From positions 42,695 to 106,694 of the forward strand of contig JAAVZC010000010.1 of assembly GCA_022791455.1 (NCBI GenBank): a stretch of 64,000 bases of DNA. Reading direction: 5' to 3'. A program made the position numbers and the translations under genes. Numbering within the stretch: position 1 is the first letter of the stretch; every line of letters starts with the position of its first letter. The DNA is from Eggerthellaceae bacterium (GTDB lineage Bacteria; Actinomycetota; Coriobacteriia; Coriobacteriales; Eggerthellaceae). Positions 50,036 to 58,560 of the stretch are shown here, one piece after another. The notes under the pieces were generated by a model that was given only the letters and a program-made list of their open reading frames with translations, was not told the DNA's origin and ran no database searches.

Positions 50036-52765
50036 ATGATCGAGTTCTTCGAGCGCACCGCACGTCTAGCCCCCTCAAAGGACTTCCTGACCTTTGTGGA
50101 CACTGCCCGGCGAAAGGAAATCTACTCCTATCGCCAGGTGCGGATGCTCTCGGCCTTTTTGGCGTTTCACCTGCAGGAACACGGGGTGAAACCGGACGAT
50201 GCGGTGGTGGTTGACCTGCCCAACAGCCCGGCGTTCGTGTGCCTGGCGCTGGCGGCTGCCTATGGCCGATTCACGCTGGTGTGCCTGAACCAGCGTCTGA
50301 CGGCGCCGGAGAAAAAGGCCCGCATCCAAGAGCTGTCGCTTTTGGGCGTGAAGGTGGCCGCGCGCATCGACGAGCAGCGGGCGAGCCAACTGCTGGCCTT
50401 CGCTGAGAAGGCGCTGACTACGGGCGATTATCAGCTGGGCCACCGCTCCATCATGGGCGACAAGCAGGACGTGCATGATGACGCCATTCACTTCGCCGAG
50501 CGGGCGGCGCACCTGTTCGATCCGGAAGCTCGCGCCATCATCATGTTCACCTCCGGCACCACGGGCCGGCCTAAAGCGGTGCCGCTTACGTGGCGCATGC
50601 TGGAGTCCGCCGCCTTCGCCGCCAACGACGCGCTGGCGGGCGGCCGCAGCGCCCAGTGGCAGGCGGCGCTGCCCTTCTACCATATTGGCGGCTTTCAGGT
50701 GCTGGTGCGCAGCGTCTGCGGCGGCACCCCGCTCCTGGTGTACCAGAAGTTCGACCCCCAGCAGATGCTTCGGGACGCCCGCCAAACCCGCATCACCCAC
50801 ACCTCGGTGGTGGACAAAATGCTGCAGGACCTGCTGGACACCGACAGCGATGGCATCCTTTCCCGCTACCAGTGCATCTTGCTGGGCGGCGCGGCGCCGA
50901 ACAAGCGCACGCTGGAACGTTGCCGCCAGCGGGGTTTGGGGCTGTTCGCCAGCTACGGCATGACGGAGACCTCCAGTCTCATGGCAGCCAGCCGCGTGGA
51001 CGAGTCCTTCGACGGGGGCCTACGCCTTTTGCCCGGTTACGTGGCCCGCATCGTGGACCCCGATCCGCTGGGCTTCGGTGCGCTGGCGGTGAAGGGCCCC
51101 GGCGTTTTCGGCGGCTACATGAACGCCCGCGCCCCGCGCACGGTGGACGGCTTTTTCCTCACCGGCGACGTGGCGGCGCTGAAGAACGGCAAGATTCACG
51201 TGCGGGAACGGACGGAAGACATGTTCGTTTCCGGCGGCGAAAACATCTACCCGGCCGAGGTGGTGCGCGCCCTGCAGGGGCTGCCCGGCGTGGCGGACGC
51301 GCATGTGTTCGGCATTCGCGACGAGAAGTGGGGGCGTCGCCCGGTGGCGCTCGTGGAGCTGCGCCCCGGTGCCACTCCGCAAGCGCCGTGGGAAATGCGC
51401 ACGAAGCTGGCGGCGAATCTGTCGCGCGTGGCAATGCCCCAGTTCATTGCGCTTGTGGACGAACTGCCCCGCCAGGGCATCGGCAAGATCGACCGCAGCG
51501 AGTGCCAGCAGCTGTGGAAGCGGCGGCTGCAGCCGAAAGAAGTGCGGCTGCGCTCGGTGCGCGTGCCGTTCAAGCGTCCCTTCAAAACGGCGAAGGGGGT
51601 GCTGAAGTATCGCGACCTGCTGCTGGTGGAAGTGGAAGACCACCAGGGGCGCATCGGGCTGGGGGAGTGCAACGCGTTTTCCACCCCCTGGTACCTGCCG
51701 GAAACTCTTGGTCACGATGAGCGAATTATCCGGGAAGTGCTGGCCCCCATGGTCACGTCCGAAGTGATGATGCATCCGCGCGATTTCAGCGCTTGGTGCT
51801 CCACCGTGCCGGCGGCGGCCGGCGCTCCCATGGCCTGCGCGGCGGTGGAAGAGGCGCTGTGGGACCTGTACGGCAAGATTTGCGGCGAGCCTTTGTGGGC
51901 GTCGATGCGGGAAGAGCACCGGCGGCTGGGCGCGCTCAAGGGCGACTTGCCCGGCCAGGCCCAGCTGCGGCCGAACCCGCAGGGCGTGGGGCCGAAGCTG
52001 CCGCGGGTGGGCAGCTCGCTCACCGACTACCCGAGCGCCTATGTGGCGGCTGGCGCCGTGCTGGGCATCGCTTCGGTGGAAGAGACGCTGCTGGCAGTGC
52101 GGGCGCTTGTGGGCGAAGGGTTCGCGCGGGTGAAGATGAAGGTGGCGCCGCGGACGAATGCCGTGCAGACGGTGCGCGCGGTGTGCGAGGCGTTTCCGCA
52201 GCTCATGGTCACGCTGGACGCCAACCAAAGCTTCTCGGTGGCAGATGGCGCCGAACTGCAGGCCCTGTGCCGGCTGCCGGTGGCTTGGATCGAGGAGCCC
52301 ATCGCCTTCACCGACCGCCAAAAGGACAACCCGGCGGAAATGTTCCGCCAGCTCTCCGCCCTGCAGGAGCAGATTGCCTGCCCCATCTGCCTGGACGAGT
52401 CCATCACCTGCGCCGCGGACGCCTACCTGGCGCTGCGCTTTCCCCAGCTGCGCATTTTCGCGCTGAAGCCGGGGAAGTTCGGCGGCATCCAGCCCAGCCT
52501 GGAGTTCGTCATCGCCGCCCAGCGCACCGGCGCGCTCGTGTGGCTGAGCGGCATGTACGACACCGGCATCTCCCGCCGCGTGCTGGCATCCTTCGAGGTG
52601 ATCCCGGGGCTGGGCACGCCGGGCGACATCGGCTCGGTCACCCATTTCTTCCCGGCCGACATCACGCTGCCCCCCTACGAGTTCCCCGGCGCCCGCGTCA
52701 CGCTGAACCCACCGGACCATCCCAGCGGCCTGGGCTGCGCCCTCAACGAGGAACTGCTGCGCTAA
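50036..52765 (+). CDS. menE-menC: Fused O-succinylbenzoate-CoA ligase (MenE) and O-succinylbenzoate synthase (MenC)
   Basis: A 909-residue two-enzyme protein. Residues 1 to about 490 are an adenylate-forming ligase (IMFTSGTTGRPKAVPLTW, SYGMTETSS, FLTGDVA, RTEDMFVSGGENIYPAEV, and the C-terminal lysine in GIGKIDR). From about 500 the chain is an enolase-superfamily OSB synthase with KxK (Lys700, Lys702), LDAN, IEEP, LDES and Lys811 in LKPGKFGG. MenC makes OSB and MenE activates it, so the product of one half is the substrate of the other. No ribosome site is seen before ATG 50036, suggesting coupling to menB. No stop or frameshift separates the halves. Confidence 0.95.
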   Translation: MIEFFERTARLAPSKDFLTFVDTARRKEIYSYRQVRMLSAFLAFHLQEHGVKPDDAVVVDLPNSPAFVCLALAAAYGRFTLVCLNQRLTAPEKKARIQELSLLGVKVAARIDEQRASQLLAFAEKALTTGDYQLGHRSIMGDKQDVHDDAIHFAERAAHLFDPEARAIIMFTSGTTGRPKAVPLTWRMLESAAFAANDALAGGRSAQWQAALPFYHIGGFQVLVRSVCGGTPLLVYQKFDPQQMLRDARQTRITHTSVVDKMLQDLLDTDSDGILSRYQCILLGGAAPNKRTLERCRQRGLGLFASYGMTETSSLMAASRVDESFDGGLRLLPGYVARIVDPDPLGFGALAVKGPGVFGGYMNARAPRTVDGFFLTGDVAALKNGKIHVRERTEDMFVSGGENIYPAEVVRALQGLPGVADAHVFGIRDEKWGRRPVALVELRPGATPQAPWEMRTKLAANLSRVAMPQFIALVDELPRQGIGKIDRSECQQLWKRRLQPKEVRLRSVRVPFKRPFKTAKGVLKYRDLLLVEVEDHQGRIGLGECNAFSTPWYLPETLGHDERIIREVLAPMVTSEVMMHPRDFSAWCSTVPAAAGAPMACAAVEEALWDLYGKICGEPLWASMREEHRRLGALKGDLPGQAQLRPNPQGVGPKLPRVGSSLTDYPSAYVAAGAVLGIASVEETLLAVRALVGEGFARVKMKVAPRTNAVQTVRAVCEAFPQLMVTLDANQSFSVADGAELQALCRLPVAWIEEPIAFTDRQKDNPAEMFRQLSALQEQIACPICLDESITCAADAYLALRFPQLRIFALKPGKFGGIQPSLEFVIAAQRTGALVWLSGMYDTGISRRVLASFEVIPGLGTPGDIGSVTHFFPADITLPPYEFPGARVTLNPPDHPSGLGCALNEELLR

Positions 52766-52900
52766 CGCCGAAAACCCCTTGCATAATCGCTTGGTAACAC
52801 TAGCATTAGAACGTTGGCTTGCGGGCGCATAATCGTCCCAAGTCTTTTTTACGTTTCACAAGCACAACGGCCATAGGGGCAAGAAGGAAGAGGCGACGGG

Positions 52901-54871
52901 ATGAATTTGACGCGCAGGCAATGGGCCATTATCACGGTACTCGTTTTCGGAGCATTTATCACGGTGCTCAATCAGACGGTGGTGACCCCGGCCCTTCCCT
53001 CCATTATGGAGGAGATGAGCGTCGACGCCGCCACCGCCCAGTGGCTCACCACCGGCTTCACGCTGGTGAACGCCATCATGATCCCCATCACCGCCTACTT
53101 GCAGGATCGCTTCTCCACCAAGGGGCTGTTCGTGGTTTCCATGACGCTGTTCGCGCTGGGGTCCGCTATGTGTAGCCTGGCCATTTCGTTCCCGGTTATC
53201 CTGGCCGGCCGCCTCATCCAGGCGGCGGGCGCCGGCATCCTCATGCCCATGACCATGACGGTGCTGCTGGTCACCTTCCCGGTGGACAAGCGCGGTTCCG
53301 CCATGGGCATCTTCGGCCTGGTCATCGCCTTCGCCCCCGCCATCGGCCCCACCGTGGCCGGCTTCGTGATCGACCAGTTCGACTGGCATATCATGTTCAT
53401 GGCCATCACGGTGCTTTCGGCAGCCATCGTGCTGACGTCGCTCTTCGTGATGGAGAAGCGCAAGGACGCGGTGGAGAACGGCACCGCCAAGCTCGACCCG
53501 CTCTCGCTCATCTTATCCACCTTCGGCTTCGGCCTCATGCTTTACGGCTTTTCTGCTGTGGGGTCCGCCGGTCTCACCATCTTCACCGCCGCTTCCATCC
53601 TGCTGGGCATTGGCGGCGTGGTGTGGTTCTTCGTCCGCCAAACCCGCCTGCCCGAGCCGATGCTGCAGGTGCGCGTGCTGGAGAACCGCCGCTTCCTGGT
53701 GGCCACCATTATCGGCATGCTGGTGCAGGGCGCGCTGCTGGCGGCCGGCATCCTCATGCCCATCTACCTGCAAACGCTGCTGGGCCAGTCCGCTACCGTT
53801 TCCGGCCTGGTGCTTATGCCCGGCGCCATCCTCATGGGCATCATGAACCCCGTGGCCGGCAAGTGGTTCGACCGCTCCGGCCCCCGCAAGCTGGCCATCG
53901 CCGGCATGGGGCTGCTCACCCTCACCACTGTCGGCTTCGCCGTGCTCACGCTTTCCACCCCCATCTTCTGGCTGACCGCCCTGTACACCGTGCGCATGTT
54001 CTCGATGGCGCTCGTGAACATGCCCATCACCACCTGGGGCATGAACGCGCTGCCCAACGACCTCATGAACCACGGCACCTCCGTCAACAACACGTTGCGC
54101 CAGGTAGCGGGCTCGCTCGGCACGGCCGTCATCATATCCGTCTCCACCATTGTCACTAACGCGCTGGCACCCAGCATGTCCACGGCCGACGCCACCCTCC
54201 ACGGCATCAACGTAGCCTTCGGCGTGTGCACCGCCCTGTGCCTCATCGGCCTTATCCTGACCATTGCGCTGGTGCGCGACAAGAAGGGCGATGACGCGCA
54301 GCGCGACACCGACGGCAGCCGTCGCAGCCTGTTGGAATCCATCATGAAGACCGACGTCTACACGCTTTCGCAGACCGACACCGTCGAAGACGCCATGCGC
54401 CTGTTCGTGACCAAGAAGATTTCCGCTGCCCCCATCGTGAATGGCGAAGGCGAAGCGGTGGGCTTCCTTTCCGACGGCGACATCCTGAAGCGCCTCTCGC
54501 CCCGCCAAGGCTCGTTCATCGACCCCATCGTGCTCATCATGAGCTCCGCGTGCGACGAGCGCAGCTACGACGAGCGCCTGGAGAACCTCATGAAGACCAA
54601 CGTCTGCGAAATTGGCGCCGGCCGCTCCATCAACGTGAGCGCGCACGCCGACCTTTCGCAGGTGTGCCGCGTGCTGGCGGAGAACCACCTGAAGAAGGTG
54701 CCGGTGGTGGACAACGGCAAGCTGGTGGGCATCATCAACCGCTCCGACATCACCCAGTACTCCATGCAGGCCTACCTGGCCTCCCGCCCCGAAGACGCCG
54801 ACATCCCCGAACCAGACCCCGCCCCCGAAGAAACCGGAGTCTGCGAAGTAGACATCCCCCAAGAGCGTTAG
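52901..54871 (+). CDS. MFS (DHA2/EmrB-type) transporter with C-terminal CBS pair
   Basis: A 656-residue fusion. Residues 1 to about 465 are a 14-helix drug:H+ antiporter-2 transporter (FITVLNQTVVTPALPSIMEEM, LTTGFTLVNAIMIP, GRLIQAAGAGILMPM, RGSAMGIFGLVIAFAPAIGPTVAG). After a charged linker come two CBS domains (about 475-535 and 565-625; IMKTDVYTLSQTDTVEDAMRLFVTKKISAAPIV, LSQVCRVLAENHLKKVPVVDNGKLVGIINRSDI), which usually bind adenine nucleotides and gate their partner. A nucleotide-controlled efflux pump is the simple inference. The acidic tail has no motif. The gap of 135 bp upstream holds its ribosome site (AGGAAGAGG). Confidence 0.93.
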   Translation: MNLTRRQWAIITVLVFGAFITVLNQTVVTPALPSIMEEMSVDAATAQWLTTGFTLVNAIMIPITAYLQDRFSTKGLFVVSMTLFALGSAMCSLAISFPVILAGRLIQAAGAGILMPMTMTVLLVTFPVDKRGSAMGIFGLVIAFAPAIGPTVAGFVIDQFDWHIMFMAITVLSAAIVLTSLFVMEKRKDAVENGTAKLDPLSLILSTFGFGLMLYGFSAVGSAGLTIFTAASILLGIGGVVWFFVRQTRLPEPMLQVRVLENRRFLVATIIGMLVQGALLAAGILMPIYLQTLLGQSATVSGLVLMPGAILMGIMNPVAGKWFDRSGPRKLAIAGMGLLTLTTVGFAVLTLSTPIFWLTALYTVRMFSMALVNMPITTWGMNALPNDLMNHGTSVNNTLRQVAGSLGTAVIISVSTIVTNALAPSMSTADATLHGINVAFGVCTALCLIGLILTIALVRDKKGDDAQRDTDGSRRSLLESIMKTDVYTLSQTDTVEDAMRLFVTKKISAAPIVNGEGEAVGFLSDGDILKRLSPRQGSFIDPIVLIMSSACDERSYDERLENLMKTNVCEIGAGRSINVSAHADLSQVCRVLAENHLKKVPVVDNGKLVGIINRSDITQYSMQAYLASRPEDADIPEPDPAPEETGVCEVDIPQER

Positions 54872-54952
54872 CCCATCCTGTCCGCGTCTGCTGATTGGGC
54901 AACGTTGTCGCCTACCAGCCTGCTCGCCCCTTTTCGTCGCCTTGCTCTCTCT

Positions 54953-54984
54953 CGTCATCCTGAGCGGAGCGAAGGATCTTTCCC
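54953..54984 (+). repeat. Type B palindromic repeat arm (single)
   Basis: CGTCATCCTGAGCGGAGCG followed by AAGGATCTT, in the gap after the MFS-CBS gene. There is no full inverted partner; only a TGACG remnant follows. Confidence 0.8.
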
Positions 54985-55016
54985 GCACATGTCGGGTGAC
55001 GTGAAATCTCCAACGA

Positions 55017-55048
55017 AGTGGCTGGAATAGTGTGATATTCCAGCCACT
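55017..55048. repeat. Hairpin repeat, copy 1
   Basis: Perfect 13-bp arms AGTGGCTGGAATA/TATTCCAGCCACT around a 6-base loop. The same arm core recurs 106 bp away. Confidence 0.85.
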
Positions 55049-55153
55049 CGCTGTTGGCGGCCGCTCTCGACTTCTGAAAATCGTGCATTATTGGCCAGCC
55101 GCGTCGTTTCCGAGTCCATTTCGCTGCCTATTCGCAACTAGGAAACCTCTCAT

Positions 55154-55179
55154 GGCTGGAATACCGCACTATTCCAGCC
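55154..55179. repeat. Hairpin repeat, copy 2
   Basis: Perfect 10-bp arms GGCTGGAATA/TATTCCAGCC around loop CCGCAC. Arms match copy 1 exactly; loops differ. Confidence 0.85.
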
Positions 55180-55276
55180 GCTTCGTCATCGCGAAACTGT
55201 AGCGGGGTGCTGGCAGTCTGCTGATCCGCGTGGGCGCACTCTTTCGTCAGCTGACCTGAATGAGGGGCCGGGAGTC

Positions 55277-57448
55277 TTAGTGCCTGTATAACCTGAGACG
55301 GCGAAGTGCGCGGAGCTTGGTTCCGGAGACAGCGGCCACGAAGGCCGCGACAAGGGAGAGGGCGAAGGTCATTGCGGCTGCAGGGGCGATGGGGTCGCCC
55401 GTTCGGGGAAGCGTCTTGTCCGCCTTGTCTCTATCGGCCTTGGGCGACGAAACTGTTGCGCTGCCCTTGTCGCTGTCCGCCCCGGATCCATTGGCGGAAC
55501 CCGTAAGCGAGCCTGACGGATTGTTGACACCCGTATTTCCTGACCCCGTATTCGATCCCTGATTTGCGTCGCCGCCATTGCCGTTGCTGTTGCCACTGCC
55601 GTTGCCAGAGGTGGAATCGTTGCCGTCGTTGGAAGAAGACCCGTCGCCGACGGTTGAGCCTGCCTTGGTTGTAGCGATGATGGCGTAGGTGCCGGGAACG
55701 GTGGCGAGCGTCTGGAAGTGATCGCCTTCAAGGGATGCGGCCTTGGCGGCGTCGCCGGAATCCGAAACGGCCCACAAGCCCAGGACGTTCTTCGCGGTCA
55801 GCGCTTTGAGGTTGTCATCGAGGTTGATGCTCAAATCCAGGGGAGGAAGGCTCTCGGCGACGGAGGGATCCATCTCGACACCCGTGGTCGAATCGGCAAA
55901 GCAGACATCCAGCAGATCAGCGATCGCGCCCGCTTTTCCTTGCTGCTGAGCAACGTCAGCGAGTAGCCGTCGTTCGAAGTCCGCCGACCCTTTGTGGACG
56001 CTCGGTCGAATCAGCAGCGAATACCCCTTAAGCGTCTTGGCGGTCTCGGCGTCTTCGACGGTCAATTGGCCCTCGGCGCTGGAGTTGCCAGTGCTTCCAA
56101 TAACCAGGGGATTCACCGTGACCAGACAAGAGTCATGGGCGTCTTTCACGGTCGCGGTGATCGTAGCCGTTCCGGCCTTATGCACAGTAACGGTTCCAGT
56201 GGAATCGACCGAAGCCACATCAGGATTCGAGGAAGTCCAAACAGGATCCTCCGCCTTCACCGAAGGGGTTACAGTGGCAACCAGTGTGAATGGCTCATCC
56301 GACACGGGAACCGTTTTCTCGGATTCAAAGAGCGAAACGGTTAGATCTTCAAGCCAGTCCATAGAAGTGGCATAGGCCCCGGCTACTCCAGTAGGAATAG
56401 TGTCGGGCGTGAAGGTTTGTCCGGCGGCGTTATACCAGGTTTTATTGGGCAGCTCTTTCTGAAGCGTAAAGTTCTCCCCAATATCTATGAATTCAAGGGG
56501 AGTTCCAGAGAAGACGTTCCAGGAATTGATCGCGTGCCTTGTGTCAAATCCACTCAGATCGAGCGACCTCAAAGATGCACATCCTGAGAACATGTCCGCC
56601 ATTCCTCCGGATATATCGTCGCCGGCGAGGCTTGGGGTGTCGAAGTGGCTTAGATCCAGCGACGACAAGGATGAACACCCTTCAAACATGCTATTCATGC
56701 GTACTACCTTTGATGTGTCGAATCCGCTCAGGTCTAGCGAGGTGAGGGAGGAGCAGCCTTCCAGCATCCAGACCATTTCTGTGACGTTTGATGTGTCGAA
56801 TCCGCTCAGGTCGAGCGAGGTGAGGGAGGAGCACCCGGAGAACATGAAGCCCATACCCGTGACGTTTGATGTGTCGAATCCGCTCAGGTCGATCGAGGTG
56901 AGGGAGGAGCAGTCGCAGAACAGTGCTCCAATATCCACGGCGCTCGACGTGTCGAACCCACTCAGGTCGATCGAGGTGAGGGAGGAGCAGCCGGAGAACA
57001 TGGAACTCATATTTCGAGTATTTTCCGTAATGAGGTTTGTTAGCCCTTCAATACCGGTTATGTTTTTGAAGTTCCAGAACAGGTAGTGTGCTGACTCCCC
57101 GCAGATAATGCGCCCTTCGATCTTGAGGGCTTTGATCTTGCTCGAATTGGGCAACCACGGCCAGAACTCTTCGGCATAGTGCGCGTCTGGGTTGGAGCCG
57201 TTATTGGGAAGTATGCCTTCTGATCTGTTGCCAGCGGGTCGAATAATAAGGCAGCCGAACTCGTCTATGGCCCATTCGCAGGTGCCGATTAGGTTCCATC
57301 CCGGGGTGGCGGCTACCTCGTCTGCTCGTGCCGCTGGAGAAGCGGCTTTTGGCTCGATGCCAGAAGCTGCGTTTTCTGCCCATGCGTTTGGTGTTGTGGC
57401 GACAATGAGTGCTACTGCGATTCCGGCATAGGAGATTTTTTTGATCAT
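55277..57448 (-). CDS. LPXTG-anchored BspA-like leucine-rich surface protein
   Basis: A 723-residue cell-wall protein. A signal peptide (KKISYAGIAVALIVATTPNAWA) is followed by a series of DUF285/BspA-type repeats (about 120-330) of the form LDLSGFDTSNVTxMxxMFxGCSSLTS, then a Big_2 immunoglobulin-like domain (about 370-450), a 120-residue domain with no call, a Ser/Gly/Asn-rich spacer, and a sortase signal LPRTG at 680-684 with hydrophobic segment and basic tail. Such proteins mediate adhesion to host or other bacteria. Four repeats are 78 bp (26 residues) each and nearly identical in DNA, so copy number may vary. Base composition is lower in GC than neighbours, which fits acquisition by transfer. 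Confidence 0.93.
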   Translation of the reverse strand: MIKKISYAGIAVALIVATTPNAWAENAASGIEPKAASPAARADEVAATPGWNLIGTCEWAIDEFGCLIIRPAGNRSEGILPNNGSNPDAHYAEEFWPWLPNSSKIKALKIEGRIICGESAHYLFWNFKNITGIEGLTNLITENTRNMSSMFSGCSSLTSIDLSGFDTSSAVDIGALFCDCSSLTSIDLSGFDTSNVTGMGFMFSGCSSLTSLDLSGFDTSNVTEMVWMLEGCSSLTSLDLSGFDTSKVVRMNSMFEGCSSLSSLDLSHFDTPSLAGDDISGGMADMFSGCASLRSLDLSGFDTRHAINSWNVFSGTPLEFIDIGENFTLQKELPNKTWYNAAGQTFTPDTIPTGVAGAYATSMDWLEDLTVSLFESEKTVPVSDEPFTLVATVTPSVKAEDPVWTSSNPDVASVDSTGTVTVHKAGTATITATVKDAHDSCLVTVNPLVIGSTGNSSAEGQLTVEDAETAKTLKGYSLLIRPSVHKGSADFERRLLADVAQQQGKAGAIADLLDVCFADSTTGVEMDPSVAESLPPLDLSINLDDNLKALTAKNVLGLWAVSDSGDAAKAASLEGDHFQTLATVPGTYAIIATTKAGSTVGDGSSSNDGNDSTSGNGSGNSNGNGGDANQGSNTGSGNTGVNNPSGSLTGSANGSGADSDKGSATVSSPKADRDKADKTLPRTGDPIAPAAAMTFALSLVAAFVAAVSGTKLRALRRLRLYRH
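56540..57000 (-). repeat. Tandem 78-bp coding repeats in the BspA-like gene
   Basis: The phrase GTGTCGAATCCGCTCAGG recurs at 56715, 56793 and 56871, with a variant at 56949, each 78 bp apart; more diverged units flank these. Confidence 0.9.
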
Positions 57449-57505
57449 TTGGGTCCTCTGCGATTCTGCTTAGATTCAGGCATGTGACTTTGGGCGCGGT
57501 TGGCC

Positions 57506-58264
57506 CTAGTGCGTCTCTAGCGGGGGAAGCCCTAGCATGGCCCGGACTTCGTTTGGGGTGTAGGCGCTGTGTTCGCCGTCTTTGCGTTTCTTCGAGTGGA
57601 TGACGGCGTGGCAGTTGGGGCAGACGGGGACGAGATCCTTGATAGGGTCGACTTCGCGAGCGCCGTTGCTCTCGGAGAGCGGCTCCAGATGGTGCACGTG
57701 GACGATGCCAGGCACGCCATAGACCGCTTCCAGATCCTTCTCGCACACGATGCAGCAGGTTCCTTTTGCGGCAAGGCAGGCGGCGCGTGCCTGTGGGCTG
57801 CGCTTGATTTCCTCCGATAGGGTTCTAGTTACGCGAGAACCCTCTTCGTAGGCGCGCGAAGCGAGGGCTCTCGCCGCAGCTTCCCTGGTTCGAGAACGCT
57901 CGAGCAGCGGCCCCCAGTCTTCGCAAGCCAGGCACCCCTTCATTTCTTCGCTGATTATCTCTTCATCGGTTTTGGTGCTCGCTTCAGGATGAATTTTGCG
58001 GTAATAGTCTGCGAAGCCGTCGCCGGGAGCGGGCTCGCCCTTCAGCGTTACCATCACAGAAAGAGCCGGTAAGCCCAACTCCTTGCAGTAGTTTTGGATT
58101 CGTCCGAGGCAATCGCTGAAGCCTCGCGCGCTCATGGGTTCGTCGCGTAAGCGCCCTACGGCTTCGGCTAGTTCACCGTAGGTGATGGTCGCTTGCTCCA
58201 TAATGACGTGGTCGACCAGGACTTCTATCGTGTACTGGTCCAAAAGGGGAATTTCGGTATCCAT
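57506..58264 (-). CDS. HNH-endonuclease-domain protein
   Basis: A 252-residue protein. The C-terminal 100 residues hold an HNH nuclease: zinc-type CCIVC, VHVHHLEPLSE with the paired His, LVPVCPNCHAVIH and a final Tyr/Thr/Pro stretch. The N-terminal half (YTIEVLVDHVIMEQATITYGELAEAVG) looks like a small helical domain of the type seen in restriction-like HNH proteins, and its function is unknown. The best start is ATG 58264; the frame stays open upstream to 58567, through a run of 11 G/C pairs. No methylase is nearby, so a classical restriction pair is not evident. Confidence 0.83.
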   Translation of the reverse strand: MDTEIPLLDQYTIEVLVDHVIMEQATITYGELAEAVGRLRDEPMSARGFSDCLGRIQNYCKELGLPALSVMVTLKGEPAPGDGFADYYRKIHPEASTKTDEEIISEEMKGCLACEDWGPLLERSRTREAAARALASRAYEEGSRVTRTLSEEIKRSPQARAACLAAKGTCCIVCEKDLEAVYGVPGIVHVHHLEPLSESNGAREVDPIKDLVPVCPNCHAVIHSKKRKDGEHSAYTPNEVRAMLGLPPLETH

Positions 58265-58353
58265 ATAGTCTCTCTCGCCCTGGTGGTTGTAGTGCGATTT
58301 CTCGTGGGTGTCTGCAGGTTGCGTATCGTTTACGAACCGTTGCCGAAATTTTA

Positions 58354-58364
58354 GGGGGGGGGGG
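58354..58364. repeat. Homopolymer tract of 11 G
   Basis: Eleven G on the plus strand, about 90 bases upstream of the HNH gene start (C on its coding strand). Such runs change length by slippage and can switch expression. Confidence 0.9.
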
Positions 58365-58560
58365 TTCTCCGTCAAGGCTTTTTTGGCTGGTGGGGGTAGG
58401 GCTCGCAGGCGCTGGATCTCCCCGTGTGCTGCGACGTTAGGAAACAACCGCGTATAACTAGCCGAATCCTGGGGGCTGGGGCGGGAATTTGCGGCACAAT
58501 TGGGAGTATGTATACGTCTGCGCTTTTGGGCGCGAGCGAAACTTGAGGAAGTTGGTCTAA

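Larger units (their letters stand above)
54872..55276. other. Gene-free region with repeats and twin hairpins
   Basis: About 400 bases between the MFS-CBS gene and the convergent surface protein. It contains one type B repeat arm and two related hairpins (55017-55048 and 55154-55179). Nothing in it looks coding. Confidence 0.6.

Noticed and set aside
51020..52720. A 566-codon frame opposite menE-menC
   Set aside because: Antisense shadow of the MenE-MenC fusion.
53513..54988. A 491-codon frame opposite the MFS-CBS gene whose start lies in a palindromic repeat
   Set aside because: Gly/Asp/His-rich shadow; the repeat only happens to be open in this direction.
56540..57000. Regularly spaced repeats considered as a CRISPR array
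   Set aside because: The 78-bp units are in frame, coding, contiguous and lack unique spacers; no cas genes are near.
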